DNA from: Antedon bifida | Taxonomy: Eukaryota > Echinodermata > Crinoidea > Comatulida > Antedonidae | Assembly (NCBI GenBank): GCA_963402885.1 | Contig: OY727093.1 | Location: 20,335,409 to 20,399,408, forward strand | Direction: 5' to 3' | DNA length: 64,000 nt | Shown: piece after piece, positions 1 to 12,765 of the stretch | Layout: each line of letters starts with the position of its first letter | How positions within the stretch are numbered: position 1 is the stretch's first letter | Notes under the pieces: model-generated | Told to the model about the DNA's origin: nothing | Seen by the model: only the letters and a program-made list of their open reading frames with translations | Database searches by the model: none | Position numbers and translations under genes: made by a program

Positions 1-155
1 AATGCACAGAAAGCTCTATGAACCATTTTGCAAGTCAATATGTTCCTATGGATTTAAAAGCAAATGCTCAAGGTATATATATAATATAAAATAATAATTA
101 AAACCACATTCCCTACATTGTTTAGATGTAATTTTAGGTTACAAACTACATTTAA

Positions 156-781
156 AGACCCCTTCCCTGCAATTTTGGACGTTTTTTGGAAAATAATACA
201 TATATATCACTTTAAAAACATTAAACCATGTCATTCCTTGTCTTAAATGTACGTTTTATGGTAAATTATGATAAAAAGTGAGAAAAAATGCACTACCTAA
301 GTAGCTCGCGGCGATCGACCTCTCGTGGACGGTCTTAGGCCTAGCCTAGCTAGGCTTAGTTTTGTAGGCCTAGCTGGTAAACATCGGTAACGTACAAACA
401 TCATACGCTAGCTATATACCTAAATTGACGTTGTATAGTTGCTGCCTTAATTGTCTTTCTATTTTTGCCAGACTCCGTTGATACAAATTGGGGAAAACCC
501 GGTATTTTCGCTGAAAAGTTAGGAGTCTTCCATTTGTTTTGGCCTCACGATCGATCGAAAAGTGGGCGAATTACAGGTGAAAAACAAAAATATCAATCCG
601 CGCGCAATGCATTTTGGGATTTATAGCGGGCCGCTATAATTATTAGAATCGACTTATTTTTCACATTTTTAACCGTTTAAAGACGAAAAAACTTATCGCA
701 ATAGGACCATATAGTATTATTTTTACATTAAATATAGTTTGTGATCTTAAATTAGATCTAAAAAACGCAGGGAAGGGGGCT
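156..781. mobile_element. 626-bp MITE with TTAA target duplication, copy 1
   Basis: A non-autonomous DNA transposon. The ends are inverted repeats, AGACCCCTTCCCTGC on the left and its near-complement GCAGGGAAGGGGGCT on the right, and each is bordered by TTAA (152-155 and 782-785). A second copy of the same length lies at 7920-8545 and is almost identical, so both are young. The interior has CTAGGCCTA-rich sequence and no open frame. A TTAA duplication is typical of the piggyBac and Kolobok superfamilies; which one mobilised it cannot be told from the sequence. Confidence 0.85.
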
Positions 782-904
782 TTAATGGCAATAACTTTTT
801 TAAAAACAAATTGAATAATCGCAACTTTTCAGAAAAAATACCAGGTTTTCCCCAATTTGTATAAAGGATTATGCCAAAAAAGAAAGAAAATTAATGCAGC
901 AACA

Positions 905-1390
905 ATGGGTAGCACATAATTTCAAATGGATAGTATGCTGTATATTAATTATTTTATACAGATTTCGGGTAGCACATTCTTTTCAAATAGATAGCACGTA
1001 ATTTCAAATAGATAGCATGTAATTTCAAATAGATAGCACAATCAAATGGGTAGCACAATCAAATGGATACAATCAAATGGATACAGTAGTATACTGTACA
1101 TTATTCTATACAGATTTAATCTGTAAATCAGGTGCACATTATTTCAAATAGATAGATAGCACATAATTTCAAATGGATAGCACATTGGGTAGCACAATCA
1201 AATGGATATACTGTACATTATTCTATACGGATTATTGGGTAGCACATACTTTCAAATGGATAGCACATTGGGTAGGGTAGCACAATCAAATGGATATAGT
1301 ATATACTGTACATTATTCTAATACACATTATTCGGTAGCACATTATTTCAAATGGATAGCACATTGGGTAGCACCATCAACCAGTTTGAG
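905..1390. repeat. Irregular minisatellite (GGATAGCACATT-like units)
   Basis: A degenerate tandem repeat built from short words such as GGGTAGCACA, ATCAAATGGATA and TTTCAAATAGATAGCAC, joined in varying order and length. There is no coding potential. It lies upstream of the first recognised exon of the host gene. Confidence 0.75.
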
Positions 1391-3220
1391 GGTTGATGCA
1401 TTTCTAGCTTGAAGCATGGTCGCCGCCACCTGGCTAGCTACTTCCTGACCGGGTGCCTAAAGTTTGGTTGTCTTATGTGGATTTCTTTTGACCAACTTCA
1501 ACCTTTTTAGGTGTAGGCATGACTATTGGTTTTAAAGAATTAATGCTATAAAATTAAAACCTTTCGTATCAAAGTTTCAGTAATTTAGTGTTGAAAATTT
1601 CCCGCACTATTTTCCTGATACTAGGTATCAGACCTAGATTTTTTGGTCACTGGCATAAAACACGACTTCCAACCACATTTTTTTTAGACTCCAGTGTAAT
1701 CGACACATGGCCAGGGTCGATAAACTGTTCTCAGCGTGCGTGAGATGGTGGCTGCTGGTGGGATGTCGAATTATCGTGTGTATCTCTTAGATTTTGTGTC
1801 ACATAACATGAAACGAGATACTCTAAAGTATCACATCACATGTTTTTTTTTCACTCCTCCAAAATATTTTTGGGGTCAGTACAGGGCCAGTTTCTTTACA
1901 CTTCTTTACACATGTCGTAATAATTTAATAGGCTAACTACGTTAAACCATAACATGGAATTTATTGATTTTGCATATTTTTATGTTCCCATAGGCCTAGA
2001 CGTCAGTGAATGAATGTAATTTGCTAACCCAAGGTAGAGGATTAAATATAGTAATTTACAGGGAAACTAGACTCCCACCCAGTGATAATGTCACCTTTCC
2101 GGCGTACGTCCAACCAAATATTCTAACCGATGCATGGGGCGGCTACACAATTTGACATCTCCTAACCTAAATAGGATTTTAATTAGTGAACAGTACATTG
2201 TTAATGTGAATTGTCCATGCTTCATGCAAAACCTACACAGCATTACACATAGCAGGATTAACCTGTATTACTAACAGTCACTTCCCACAACAAGGATCCG
2301 CAGTCAAAAGATTCAAAATAGGCATGATTTTAACAATATTTTGTAACTTTTTCAACTAAAATGCATGCAAATTGTCTTCTACTGTAATTCAACGTGTTCA
2401 TATGGCATTGTTTATGATTGAAATAGTCCTATTTAAAAAAAAATAATAGGAAAGGCTAGAACAAAATTCAAGTTTTTTACACAGTCTCACCATGCATGTA
2501 AAAAAGGTGTGCGCACAGGTGCATTTTTGACATGCGCATACTATACTGTCACTAATTGTGTTAAAAGTTGATTATAAATTAAGTTGCGCAAACATGTTAT
2601 TTTTACTCCACAGAAAATTGGCCCTTGATATGAATTAATCTATGATAAATCAGCAGGGCTATAAAAAGTTGAAATAATTTGCCAGACCATGGTCTAGTTG
2701 GACTAAAATATTTGCTAGCCCAGACTTACTAGCAGCAATTCAAATCAAACATATTTGTCTCCTGCGGCATAATAATAATAATAATCAGCCTGATTCACGA
2801 AGCAAAATGCTTCATTCCAGTATTATAAATACTGTATTGAAATAAATTTACTCTGGTTTACATTCATTTAATTGATAGTCTTGATAGTACAATTCCTAAA
2901 GTCGTTAAAGTTTCTAGGCTCTCTTGACACTTGTAGTCACCTTGTTACCCAACCCAGGCACTAGCTAACTTCTTTATATTTTAAGTAGCCCAGCCTAAAA
3001 TAAGTCGAGTCTCGGACCACCAACTTTTTACAGGACTGTTCATTGAAATGCATAGAATCGTGTATTAGTCACTCTGTCATCATAAAAAATATGAGGTGTA
3101 TAACTTCACATAAATGTCAATATGTTGAAAAAGTCACATATTAATAATAGTTAATACAATATATAAAATTAACAAAGACATTTCTTGTTTAAAAATAATA
3201 AATATCTTTTATTTTTGCAG
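1391..3220. other. Intronic or upstream sequence, nothing recognised
   Basis: AT-rich sequence leading to a good pyrimidine-rich acceptor ending at 3220. A 66-codon open frame at 1736-1936 has no family resemblance and no splice context, so it was not called. A short ATA/AAT-rich tract lies near 2768-2785. No additional 5' exon of the host gene was recognised here, but a short one could be missed. Confidence 0.5.
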
Positions 3221-4288
3221 TATCAAGTCTTCCAGAAATAGTTGCAGAGGATGATTTCTTCCGAAGTCCAGTTAAAAAGAGTATAAGCAAACCATTTTCA
3301 TTTTTAAAAAGATATGATAGATCAGATTCATCTTCAAATGAATTTCAACATGCAGATTCAGATATATTTCACAATTTGTCTACTGCAAAATATGATAGGT
3401 CGCAAGAACATTCTGGCTGCAATTTCAATGCTGATTCGAGTATTCAACAACTTGTTTCATCAACAGACACACATTACCAAGAATGTAAAAGCTGTAAAAA
3501 TCCTGAAGATCAAGCAAAAATGTTAGGCAATAATAGCAAATGTGTTGAAGACAAATCACCATTGGTAGGAAAAAACAATGCAATAACTGTTGGTGGGGAA
3601 AATGAACTGGGAGTTCTATTACAGCCATCTGTTTCAGCAAATATGAACACCAAATATGAAGAAAAAGTACAATCCTTTATAAAGGATGTAAATCTCAGGG
3701 ATGCTCACATTTTTGGAGGAAAGGGTTTGGTACAAAGAAGGAGTGCAGAATTTGAACAGCTTGTACTAAAACCAACTCATAAATCAAATAGTGGAACCAA
3801 TGAAATGACCAGCAACAGTTTAGGTGAACCAACAGTGTTAACTTTCCATTTTGACAGCAATGCAGATAATTCTTGTTCCCTGAGTTGTAAGCTACAGTCG
3901 TCTAGCAAGGATTATCCAAACATTGAATCTGTATCAAGTATAAAAACTGTTACTAAATCATCCAATCAAACATTTGAAATAGTTAATGCCACTACCACTA
4001 ATGTCCAGGCAAACTTTGCAGAAGCCCTCACAAGTAAAGATGACATTTTTGATAGAAAATCTCTGGAAAATATCACAACACATTTAAAAAAAATGAGTGA
4101 ACAGAATTTCAATCTGTCTGAAACTCCATGTAACAATACTCAGAATCGATCTGTAGAAGTTGCTGTCTCACGAATAAATGACACTTACTATCATAAAGTA
4201 GGTCGAGGCCGAATTTCAAGTGTTGGTGCATTAGACACAAGACCACAAACACCACCGCTTGGACTTACTACAGAAGATAACAAATTAA
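3221..4288 (+). CDS. TANC: TANC-type scaffold protein, N-terminal low-complexity exon
   Basis: An internal coding exon of about 355 residues. It is preceded by a TTTTTGCAG acceptor and followed by a GTAAGT donor at 4289. It enters with two bases of a split codon and leaves with one, which fits the exon at 9589. The protein is rich in Ser, Asn and Lys, has no globular domain that I recognise, and ends near residue 350 with a RPQTPPLG motif just before the next exon. TANC proteins have a long disordered N-terminal region ahead of their NTPase domain, so the assignment rests on linkage and phase with the downstream exons rather than on similarity of this exon itself. The open frame runs on into the intron to 4359, but the strong donor argues against that ending. 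Confidence 0.8.
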
Positions 4289-4351
4289 GTAAGTTTAGTT
4301 TACTGTTTACATTCAGACCTTTTTACAGTTACACAAATTATTATATAAATT

Positions 4352-4545
4352 CACTTTAAAGATGTATTGTTCTCCTGAAAAAAAGTTCTTAAAATGTTTG
4401 TTGAATATGCCATTTTAATAATAGTCACAAATAAATTGTTATCCACTTTGACCAAAAATTGGATCGAAGAAAAATTATTTACTCAATGTAGTCGATAAAA
4501 ATAATTCCCTGACAAAACAGTATGCAGAGTTGCTGGTAATGGTCG
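4352..4545. mobile_element. Fragment of a TTAAAGATGTATTG MITE
   Basis: Starts with TTTAAAGATGTATTGTTCTC, close to the end of the MITE at 10141-10451, and continues with comparable AT-rich sequence such as AAAAATTATTTACT. The other end is not clear, so this looks like a truncated or diverged relative. Confidence 0.45.
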
Positions 4546-4835
4546 ATCAAGAATTACGTCAACATCATCAACATTAATAGACCACATATTGTGTAACAAC
4601 AAGCCAAAAATTAGTCATAATGGTATACTCATATACCGTCTCTGACCACTTCATCACTTTTTGTATCTATATATAAATTTACGTAAGTTAAGTTATTTAA
4701 TTCGGGTATTGATTCTTGAGACTATAACATCAGTCAGAATCACTATATTTTCAAATTGTTTTATAATCTTAATTTTGATTGAATTAATATTATATTTTGT
4801 ACATTGAATAATGTTGTGCCATCGTTATATGCACA

Positions 4836-5100
4836 GCTATGCAAATGCGCATGCTTGAGTTAGAACTTCAAATGCATCAACAACCGCCCCAGGACACTCA
4901 TAGCTCAATTAATAAGATCCCTAAAATCACAGATAAGGATGACATCTGATATCTACTTGTCATGCTTTGAGCGTATTGCCGCACAGTGCCAAATCCCCTG
5001 ACTGAAAATTGGACCCTACACCTTCTCCCAAAATTAACTGGTAAAGCCAGGGAGGCCTACAATGATATGCCTTTACAGCAAGCCTGCAAAAGGTCAATGA
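4836..5100 (+). pseudogene. Gypsy-type gag relic (fossil, broken)
   Basis: A short stretch whose plus-strand translation resembles the SCAN/capsid-like part of Gypsy-family gag proteins, with a recognisable WTLHLLPKLTGKAREAY core. It is a small broken fossil with no visible LTRs or pol part nearby. It lies in the intron after the first recognised exon. Confidence 0.5.
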
Positions 5101-7389
5101 CTAGGCCTGTATATTAAACGCAATTGTGGGACTAATTAACAGATTGACCCGTTTGTTTTTGCCGTTGCTGTTTTATTGTTAATCAACTGAAACTATTGTT
5201 AGTTGAAATGCTGGTTACATAATCATTACACCAAATTCGCATACACATGGTTGTAGTGAAATTAGCCTCAATCACACACAACATTGAGACACAAACATTT
5301 TTAAAATATTAATTGTAAAGGCCAACATACATTTTTAACTATTTCGCGACCTTTTATTTTTGCGATTTGAGTTTCTTGTGTTTTTGTTGAACCGCATTGG
5401 CGAATATTTCGTCTCTGCGATGAACGTCAAACAACAATTAAATAACGTCAGAATAAAATTACAGAATATGCAATTGTAAATTTAGGGATGTAAATAAATA
5501 AATGTTTTAGCTACACAGTGGGTGACGCACATGTTTAATAGGCTCTTATAGTGAATACCCCCTGATTAATGTACTCTACCAAATTATTGTTGTTTCTACA
5601 AAAAAACAAAGGATGCGATGCTGGCCGGATGATGGATCTCTGTGGTGGTGGAGAGCAAGAGGATTCGTCACACAAGTACACTATATAAATTCATAAAAAA
5701 TTAACTAAGAAATGTTGTAAGCCTTTTTATTCCAATTCGAACATTATTTTAGTGATCAATCCTCCCACGGCACCACGCATGTCGATCGCTTTGAGGAGGA
5801 ATTTTATTATTGTTTTGAGCGAGGCAGCGCAAGTCTAGCTAGCATTTTCGGTCGGTTGCAATTTATTTTAATGTTTTAATTACACCTGAACAAACAATAT
5901 AATTAATCGGGGTTCGTAAATGTTTCAAAGAATACACAATTAGAAGTTTATCGTAACTATTTTATTTTCATTTTTTCCATATTTAGGCTAGACCTATAGG
6001 CCTGGCTAACTAAGCCTATCTATAGGCTGGCATGCTGGCATCTTTCAAGAAATCTACGTAAAATTATATCATGACTTCCAAAATCCAAAATCCAAAATAA
6101 TGATATCATCAGCTATAAAGATGCAACATACCCGCGACTGTCGCTAGACGTGGATTTGACGCACCTTTTTTAATTAAGAAGAGTAGGCCTAGAGCTAGAG
6201 TTAGCATTAGTTGTGTAAATAGGCCTCATAGTGAAAGAGTTAAGAGTTTAACTACTATTTATGAATTCAAGAGTTTAAAAAGAAAACGCGATTTAAAATC
6301 TTCGGAAAATACCCACAACTGAGTTATTTTCAAAACACACGCACTCCTACAGTACCACCAGCAGTGTCACGTTGTCTACTGTAGCTCGCGCCTTGTGTGA
6401 ATGCTGACGTCATCACGCTCCAAAAATACACCATTTTCCATTTCAGTTTTAATTACCGCCTTGGCCCTCCGTGTGTGCAAGCGTTAGCGTGGTATATTTA
6501 CACCCCTGAGTGGAGTATAATATCGTGAACTTTTTTCTCGCGTATGAAGGTTTTTTATATAATAATGGTATGCAGTATAAACGATAAAAATAAACAAGAT
6601 ACATGGTGTTCTTTTATTATTTCATAGGCATAAAATAAACATGAAATGTCTTGTATGTATACGGCCGAAAAAAAGTGTGTGGCGTAATTATTGATTTGTG
6701 TTATAGACACTGCGATTACTGCAATCATTGTATACTAAATTACATTGAGTTATTCACCCGGCTGTAGGGTATATATCTGAGGTTAACAGACCACTAAAAC
6801 ACAACACAACATGCACTATCGAGGCAGTTTCGGAGTACGGCATTACCAAATGTTCATTTCGTTTAAAGTGTTTTTCGATCAAAGTTTTATTATTAGTCGA
6901 AAAAGATCCGTACAGTATTTATGAAGGATTTATTTAAATTTACATTACGTAAAATTTGTTATTAAATGTGATGGAAACAGTTGCTCTAGCCTATTAAACA
7001 GTGTGTTACTTTAGTATCTATTTTTTCAAAATTTTTCTGAAGCTTGGGAGGTGGTGTCCCCCGCTCGGTGCTACGCACCTCGTTCGCCACTTTTGTGGCC
7101 CCCCCCCCCTTATTTATAGTCCAATTTTTTCCGCAGCAGTTTTGTCAAGAATTGGAACAAAGGAATCATCAACAATCTATCTTGTATTTTTTGTTGTTAG
7201 CAGTGTTAGTTAGTCTTACGATTAGTCTACATTTTCCTAGTGCTGGCTGTGTGGACATTCGCAATGTTACTTTACTTACTCTCCTTGCGACCAGTATCAG
7301 TTGTTATCGGATAACTTTTTGGTAGCACTTAACCGTAGCACCAGAGTCGACCTGAAATCGCACTTTCACATTGTGTACCAACATATTAC
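5101..7389. other. Intron, no feature recognised
   Basis: AT-rich intron of the TANC gene. It contains scattered CTAGGCCTA words, several TGACGTCA-like palindromes (for example near 6403) and a poly-C run near 7099-7109. The open frames at 7001-7325 cross the poly-C run and look accidental. No coding, RNA or well-bounded mobile element was found. Confidence 0.4.
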
Positions 7390-9131
7390 AATGTATGCTG
7401 TCATTTATTGAATTAACTTGAACAATACAGCTGAATCAGCAGAATCAGAGTCATCTTGTGTAGTGCAATTAACATTCTTTGCACAAACTTGTGAGGATGT
7501 GTTTATATTTGCCACATGTAGCGCACTTCTTTCCCCATGCTGGACATTTGATTTGCACTTCTGTTCAACATTACGACCAACTTTGATCACATATCTATCT
7601 GTATTTTCATTTTGATAAATTTCTTGAAATAACTTATTGAGTAATCCTGAACAAACAAACAGACAAACACACGCAATCAGATACATATACCTCCTTGGCG
7701 GAGGTAAATAACATAACTTTACATATCAAATAATTTGATTACTTGTAAAACCATCGATATCATAGTTTGGATAACTTTGCATTTACTTGGTAACTAATAC
7801 GCATATTAAAATGTCAACTGATGAAATTGACCTTATGTCAACTGATGAAATGATGTATTCGCTCTTTTACATTGCGTATGATTGAGTAACAGGTTAAGAA
7901 AACACTCAATTTTTGTTAAAGACCCCTTCCCTGCAATTTTGGACGTTTTTTGGAAAATAATACATATATATCACTTTAAAAACATTAAACCATGTCATTC
8001 CTTGTCTTAAATGTACGTTTTATGGTAAATTATGATAAAAAGTGAGAAACACTGCACTACCTAAGTAGCTCGCGGCGATCGACCTCTCGTGGACGGTCTT
8101 AGGCCTAGCCTAGCTAGGCTTAGTTTTGTAGGCCTAGCTGGTAAACATCGGTAACGTACGAACATCGTACGCTAGCTATATACCTAGCCTGACGTTGTAT
8201 AGTTGCTGCATTAATTGTCTTTCTATTTTTGCCAGACTCCGTTGATACAAATTGGGGAAAACCCGGTATTTTCGCTGAAAAGTTAGGAGTCTTCCATTTG
8301 TTTTGGCCTCACGATCGATCGAAAAGTGGGCGAATTACAGGTGAAAAACAAAAATATCAATCCGCGCGCAATGCATTTTGGGATTTATAGCAGGCCACTA
8401 TAATTATTAGAATCGACTTATTTTTCACATTTTTTACCGTTTAAAGACGAAAAAAGTTATCGCAATAGGACCATATAGTATTATTTTTACATTAAATATA
8501 GTTTGTGATCTTAAATTAGATCTAAAAAACGTAGGGAAGGGGGCTTTAAATATTAGTTTTTATTTGGTTTTATAAATATGTATATATTTTTTTTTCTACA
8601 TAAGGTGATTGAATAGACACCTATAATCATAAAAATGTAACAAAAGACCAAATTGTGCTTCAGTAAATTTGTTATAATATTGTAATTGGACAATTTTGAA
8701 CTTTGACCCCTTATATCTCGAAAACGCTTGCTATCCTGATTGGTTACCTTCCAGATTCGTAATCTACAGCAAAAATTCTGGTCTTGTAAAGTGTGATGGC
8801 AATTTGTCCCCTTTCGGTAGTGATACCTACTCTCCTGACACCGGACTATGGTCAAATTTTTGCAATTATAGTATCAGAACTTTCAATCTCAAACTAAAAT
8901 TCATACCGTTTTTACCCCTTCTGGGCCCAAAGCATGCAGTAACATCGCTTTTTGGTACTCTGTATCCTCACTAGAGATGAGATAAGACGCAATAATTAGA
9001 ATTAAATATTGCTTCCATAGACGCCATTTATTGAGACCATAATCAGTTTTGATTTTGTCTGGCAGTGGCAGCGATACATTTATGCGTTTCCAACCAGTCT
9101 GAGAGTCCCCATCAGCATCAGGCAAAGGCAT
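7390..9131 (-). mobile_element. Gypsy-type LTR-retroelement gag relic (fossil, broken), split by a MITE
   Basis: Minus-strand remains of a Gypsy-like gag. The upstream part (9131 to about 8900) has the usual short Met-Pro-Leu-Pro-Asp start followed by a Trp-containing segment and the LLHALGPEG motif. The downstream part (7686-7405) resembles a decayed zinc-knuckle region followed by an acidic DDSDS stretch. A 626-bp MITE (7920-8545) has inserted between them. No LTRs were recognised. It is broken in several places and looks older than the MITE. Confidence 0.5.
7920..8545. mobile_element. 626-bp MITE with TTAA target duplication, copy 2
   Basis: Same family, length and orientation as 156-781, bounded by TTAA at 7916-7919 and 8546-8549 with AGACCCCTTCCCTGC-type inverted ends. 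It lies inside a gag relic, so it arrived after that element. It differs from copy 1 by only a few visible substitutions. Confidence 0.88.
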
Positions 9132-9588
9132 TTTATCTTAAAAATGTACACACAAATATGAGAATGCTCCAATACAATAGTACTGTAATATACTTCGAAT
9201 AACCACTGTCACCATGTGTAATTATGTCACAAATAAGACAAAAGTAACTGGCAAACTGGATAAATCTTTATTTCTTAAAGCTTCATATGTGTATCATCCA
9301 CTTGCAAGCTATGAAAAGCCAAAGGTGCCAATGCTCTCGATTGTGATATAAAATCAGCAGCAATCATACTGCGATTTTCTAAAAGAACACAAAAACATGC
9401 AATTTCCGTTGGCCTAGAGTTCAAAATTCCTTCTTCAGCCACAAAGAATTGTGGGCCTGAGGTATCTCTTTTACATTAGCTTCATTTCTGACTTAAATAT
9501 TGTAACTGGATCAAACAAGTCTAACAGATTTTTTAGTTTAGCTTAAACTGCTAATCATTAAAATTATTCTGAATGTTGTTTGTTGCAG

Positions 9589-9699
9589 GAACTATAGATA
9601 CAGATGAAGAAAATGTTTTAAATTCTAGAGATACAATTACACGAAGATCATTGCGTGAACAAAATAGAAACTTTGGCAAATCAAATGTGGATATGAAAG
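9589..9699 (+). CDS. TANC: TANC-type scaffold protein, short linker exon
   Basis: A 111-base exon between a TTGTTGCAG acceptor and a GGTAATA donor. It enters with two bases and leaves with one, matching both neighbouring exons. The 37 residues (TIDTDEENVLNSRD then a TRRSLREQ basic stretch) are charged and probably disordered, joining the N-terminal region to the NTPase domain. The call rests on phase, splice sites and position; the sequence itself shows no known domain. Confidence 0.75.
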
Positions 9700-10140
9700 G
9701 TAATATTATGAAAGATTCTGTTTTGTTCATTTCTATCAAGTAAAGACCAGGCTATAATTGAAGTAGGAACCATTTTTTGAGGTAGAAATTCTCATATAGT
9801 TTTCCTAGACCAGAATCCGAATATGTGAAGTAAATATACGACCTTTTGCATGAGGGCGCTTTTTTTAAATGGCTGCCAAAATATAATATCATGTATTGCA
9901 CTTTAGAGGTATGGTTGACCTGATTTTGGTTATGTAGTGATTAAGATATCATCAGAAATATTTAAGGAGGTAACATATGGGGGCGCTTTTCAAAATGGCT
10001 GCCAACATAGAAAAACAACATAACAGTAGCCTTGATATCCAAAAAGCTGGTGGCTTTTAGAATCTAAAATTGTGTATTTTTATTTTTGTAAGGACCTGAA
10101 AAAATGCACCCTAGATATTTAATATATAACATTTTTATGT
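9700..10140. repeat. Intron with duplicated GGGCGCTTTT...ATGGCTGCCA segment
   Basis: Intronic sequence in which a segment containing GGGCGCTTTTTTTAAATGGC (near 9852) recurs about 130 bp later as GGGGGCGCTTTTCAAAATGG (near 9979), each followed by CTGCCAA. The AAATGGC words resemble YY1 sites that also occur in several other repeats of this window. Confidence 0.45.
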
Positions 10141-10451
10141 AAAAGATGTATTGTCCCCCAAGAACTGGAAAAATATAATATACCATTTCACAGTTTAATA
10201 AAGTTAATTACTTCCGTAGAAAAATTATTTAAAAAATATGTTTTCACTTATAAAAAGCCAAAACAAACGATTAAATTCAACCAAAAACCCATTGGCTTGC
10301 AGTCAATTTGACTCTATTTTTTAATTACAGTTTTTTCAGGTAAATATACATTTTTTTTCCAATCCAATTTTTGGTAAATGTGAATAAATGCATATTCAAC
10401 ACAAAAAAAAATTGAAAAAATAATTTTTTAAAGGGGACAATACATCTTTAA
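10141..10451. mobile_element. MITE with AAAGATGTATTGTCCCC inverted ends
   Basis: About 310 bp with inverted ends AAAGATGTATTGTCCCC and GGGGACAATACATCTTT. The right end is followed by AATA, making a TTAA-like border; the left border has drifted. The interior is A/T-rich and non-coding. A related fragment begins at 4352. Confidence 0.7.
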
Positions 10452-10749
10452 TAAAAATTGTAACCGAAAACACCCAAAAAACAATGATGGAAACATTAAT
10501 TCGTTCACTACATACATTTAGGTGTAAATAATCTTTAGTGAATATTTTTCTATCTGCCACTGACTTAATTTTCATTTCAATCTAAAGGTCTTCAAGCTCA
10601 TTCTGTATAAACAGTTCTTGGATGTTTGCGGGCATCACTAACTCAATTCATTTAGGCTCAATTTGTTCATCACATCTGTTGTGAATGCAACTTGTATTGA
10701 CAAATTATTTATATTTGCCAATTTCCATTCTCTAGCTATAAAGTTTGCT

Positions 10750-10947
10750 CTAATCTAACAGGTCTATTGACATGGTGGCAACAATCCATGATCCTATTAT
10801 GTACCTCTGGTACATTTCATACCTTGCTTGATTTACATTTTCCCTCTTCACTCCATAAAACAGTGACACATACTCTTCAAGCTCTGCTGGCAGCTTTTGT
10901 GATGGATATCTAAAACAGAAGTACCATATAAACCCCAAATATGCCAC
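10750..10947 (-). pseudogene. Fragment of an uncharacterised high-copy protein
   Basis: A 65-codon minus-strand open frame whose middle, LPAELEEYVSLFYGVKRENV followed by NQARYEMYQR, looks like a conserved domain. I recall similar strings (FYG followed by VN.AR(Y/L)) in unannotated, high-copy proteins of marine invertebrate genomes, but cannot check this. It lies beside LINE remains and near the long-TIR transposon that carries another relic of that kind. It has no start context or flanking exons, so it is probably a mobile-element remnant. Confidence 0.4.
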
Positions 10948-10959
10948 TAATACTGTATG

Positions 10960-11935
10960 TACAGTACCAAGAGAACAAACATGATGAAGTCTGCAACAAG
11001 TGGATTATGCATTGGATGTGAGATAGGCTATGCCGATGATATAATGCTCAGCAGATGGTCATCAGAGGAGCTGCAATTATAGCCAACAATATAACAGACA
11101 GACTGATTTTGGCCTCAAGACTGAAGCAATGATTCTCAACTGGAATGAAGAGATTGATGGCACCTACCGTACCCTATATCTATCATTAACCCAAACCAAG
11201 ACAAGTTACAAAATATCAAGAATTCAAGTACTAGGGGTATGGATAATGCACAACATCTTCAAAGTTCGAAATCACAAGCTGCAAAATAGAATATTCAGCA
11301 AAGGAAGCATTCTTAGAAAACATTGAACTTCTCACAAACAAGTATCCACTTACAAACAAGAGTCAATTTCTGAATGCCCTAGTAAGAACCAGACCTAAAC
11401 ACAAGCAGTGAAAGTCAACAGATACTCTGTGTTCTTCAATGACAGCCATGCGTCTTCAGAAGAAGACTGCTACAAGAACAGTAACGATATATACACAGCA
11501 ATTCCATCACTCAGCAGCAGATTATTTCATGCATATGGCTGGTGGTTTTTTTTATATACGGAGAGCTCTGGGTACTCAACAAAAGATTAAAGGATAGCAT
11601 AGCATGTTGCGAGAGATAACATTAAGATTAAATTAACAGATAGAGTGAGTAACACGAAAATATACAAGATTACAAAAGAAGAACAAAGTAAAAGAATTAA
11701 ACGAAGACGATTAAAATGGTATGGAGATATAATTAGACTACCGGTTGAATTAAACAAACAATGGAGGAAACTAAACAGAAGTAAAAAGACCACCAGGAAG
11801 ACCAAAAATAACTGGATAAACCAAATAAAAAGAGATTTAAAAAGAAACAATTTCACATAAGCATACCATCCTGCCTAAAACAGAAATATGGAAACAAATC
11901 ATGGAAAGCATAATGTCTAAATGACGGTAAGTTCC
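10960..11935 (+). mobile_element. Decayed LINE fragment (reverse transcriptase and 3' domain)
   Basis: Plus-strand remnants of a non-LTR retrotransposon. Near 11020 a frame reads GYADDIMLS, the catalytic box of reverse transcriptase. Around 11215 a frame carries the fingers-to-thumb motif in the form FKYLG. Near 11695-11735 the translation RIKRRRLKWYGDIIRLP is the C-terminal motif seen in many LINE ORF2 proteins (R..LRW.GH..R). The frames do not join without frameshifts and stops, and the 5' end is missing, so it is a dead copy. Confidence 0.65.
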
Positions 11936-12362
11936 AGGGGAGAGAGGAGAAAGAGAAATTTCATAACACGACATATACATATGTGTGGAGAAGACTTATA
12001 TGATGTTTTTATAAAAATACAATCACATCAATAAAAATAATACTGTTCATTGAACATGAACTCTAATTGTGTACTGTTACTATAGTAATGAAGTGACTAT
12101 CAAATAGAAATATAATAAAATGGTTTAGAATATGGACAAATGACAACAATTGCCAATACTTAGTGCTAAGATCGAATTCAGATAAAATAGCTGTACCTCA
12201 AATTGTTGGTGTTGATTCACTTTCTTCAAATACTTTATTATATTAGTAAACTTGTTCATGTAACAATCCAATACAGTCAATAAAACATGTATTCTCAGTA
12301 TTTTTATGCAAACATTTGGTACCAGAAATAGATATAGACCAAGTAGTTAAGAAGGTATTAAT
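11936..12362. other. Intron, nothing recognised
   Basis: AT-rich sequence between the LINE fragment and the left end of the long-TIR transposon. No open frame or repeat boundary was recognised. Confidence 0.4.
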
Positions 12363-12765
12363 GTAGGCCACTATGTAATTTCGTGTCATTTTTTTGTTAA
12401 AAGCAAAATTCCAGCTGATTTAGTGTCTTTAGGATGTACAGTAATGAAAAAATATGTTGCCATTTTTTAAAAAAAGCTTAAAGGTTTCAAATCAAAGATG
12501 GCCCCAATACGTAAAATATCCAATAAATGTACCATATTGGACAAAGTAACACCCATTATGAATAATATTTGAAGTTCATATGGGTTCTCTGCTATATAAG
12601 AATTATTATAGACCTATATTCATTAGTATTCTGACATTTTTAAAAAATGGATTAAATTTCTTATTAAAACATGTGCAAGTTATGACATTGATTGAAATCA
12701 CATAAAATGATAGGCCTATGACAACAACATTGGTGATTAACACAAAATTGCTGCCATTTTGTGTT

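Noticed and set aside
1736-1936. 66-codon ORF as an upstream exon
   Set aside because: No acceptor/donor pair, no similarity to TANC proteins, and low-complexity composition.
7001-7325. Overlapping ORFs of 70 and 93 codons
   Set aside because: Both cross a poly-C run and have no family resemblance or splice context.
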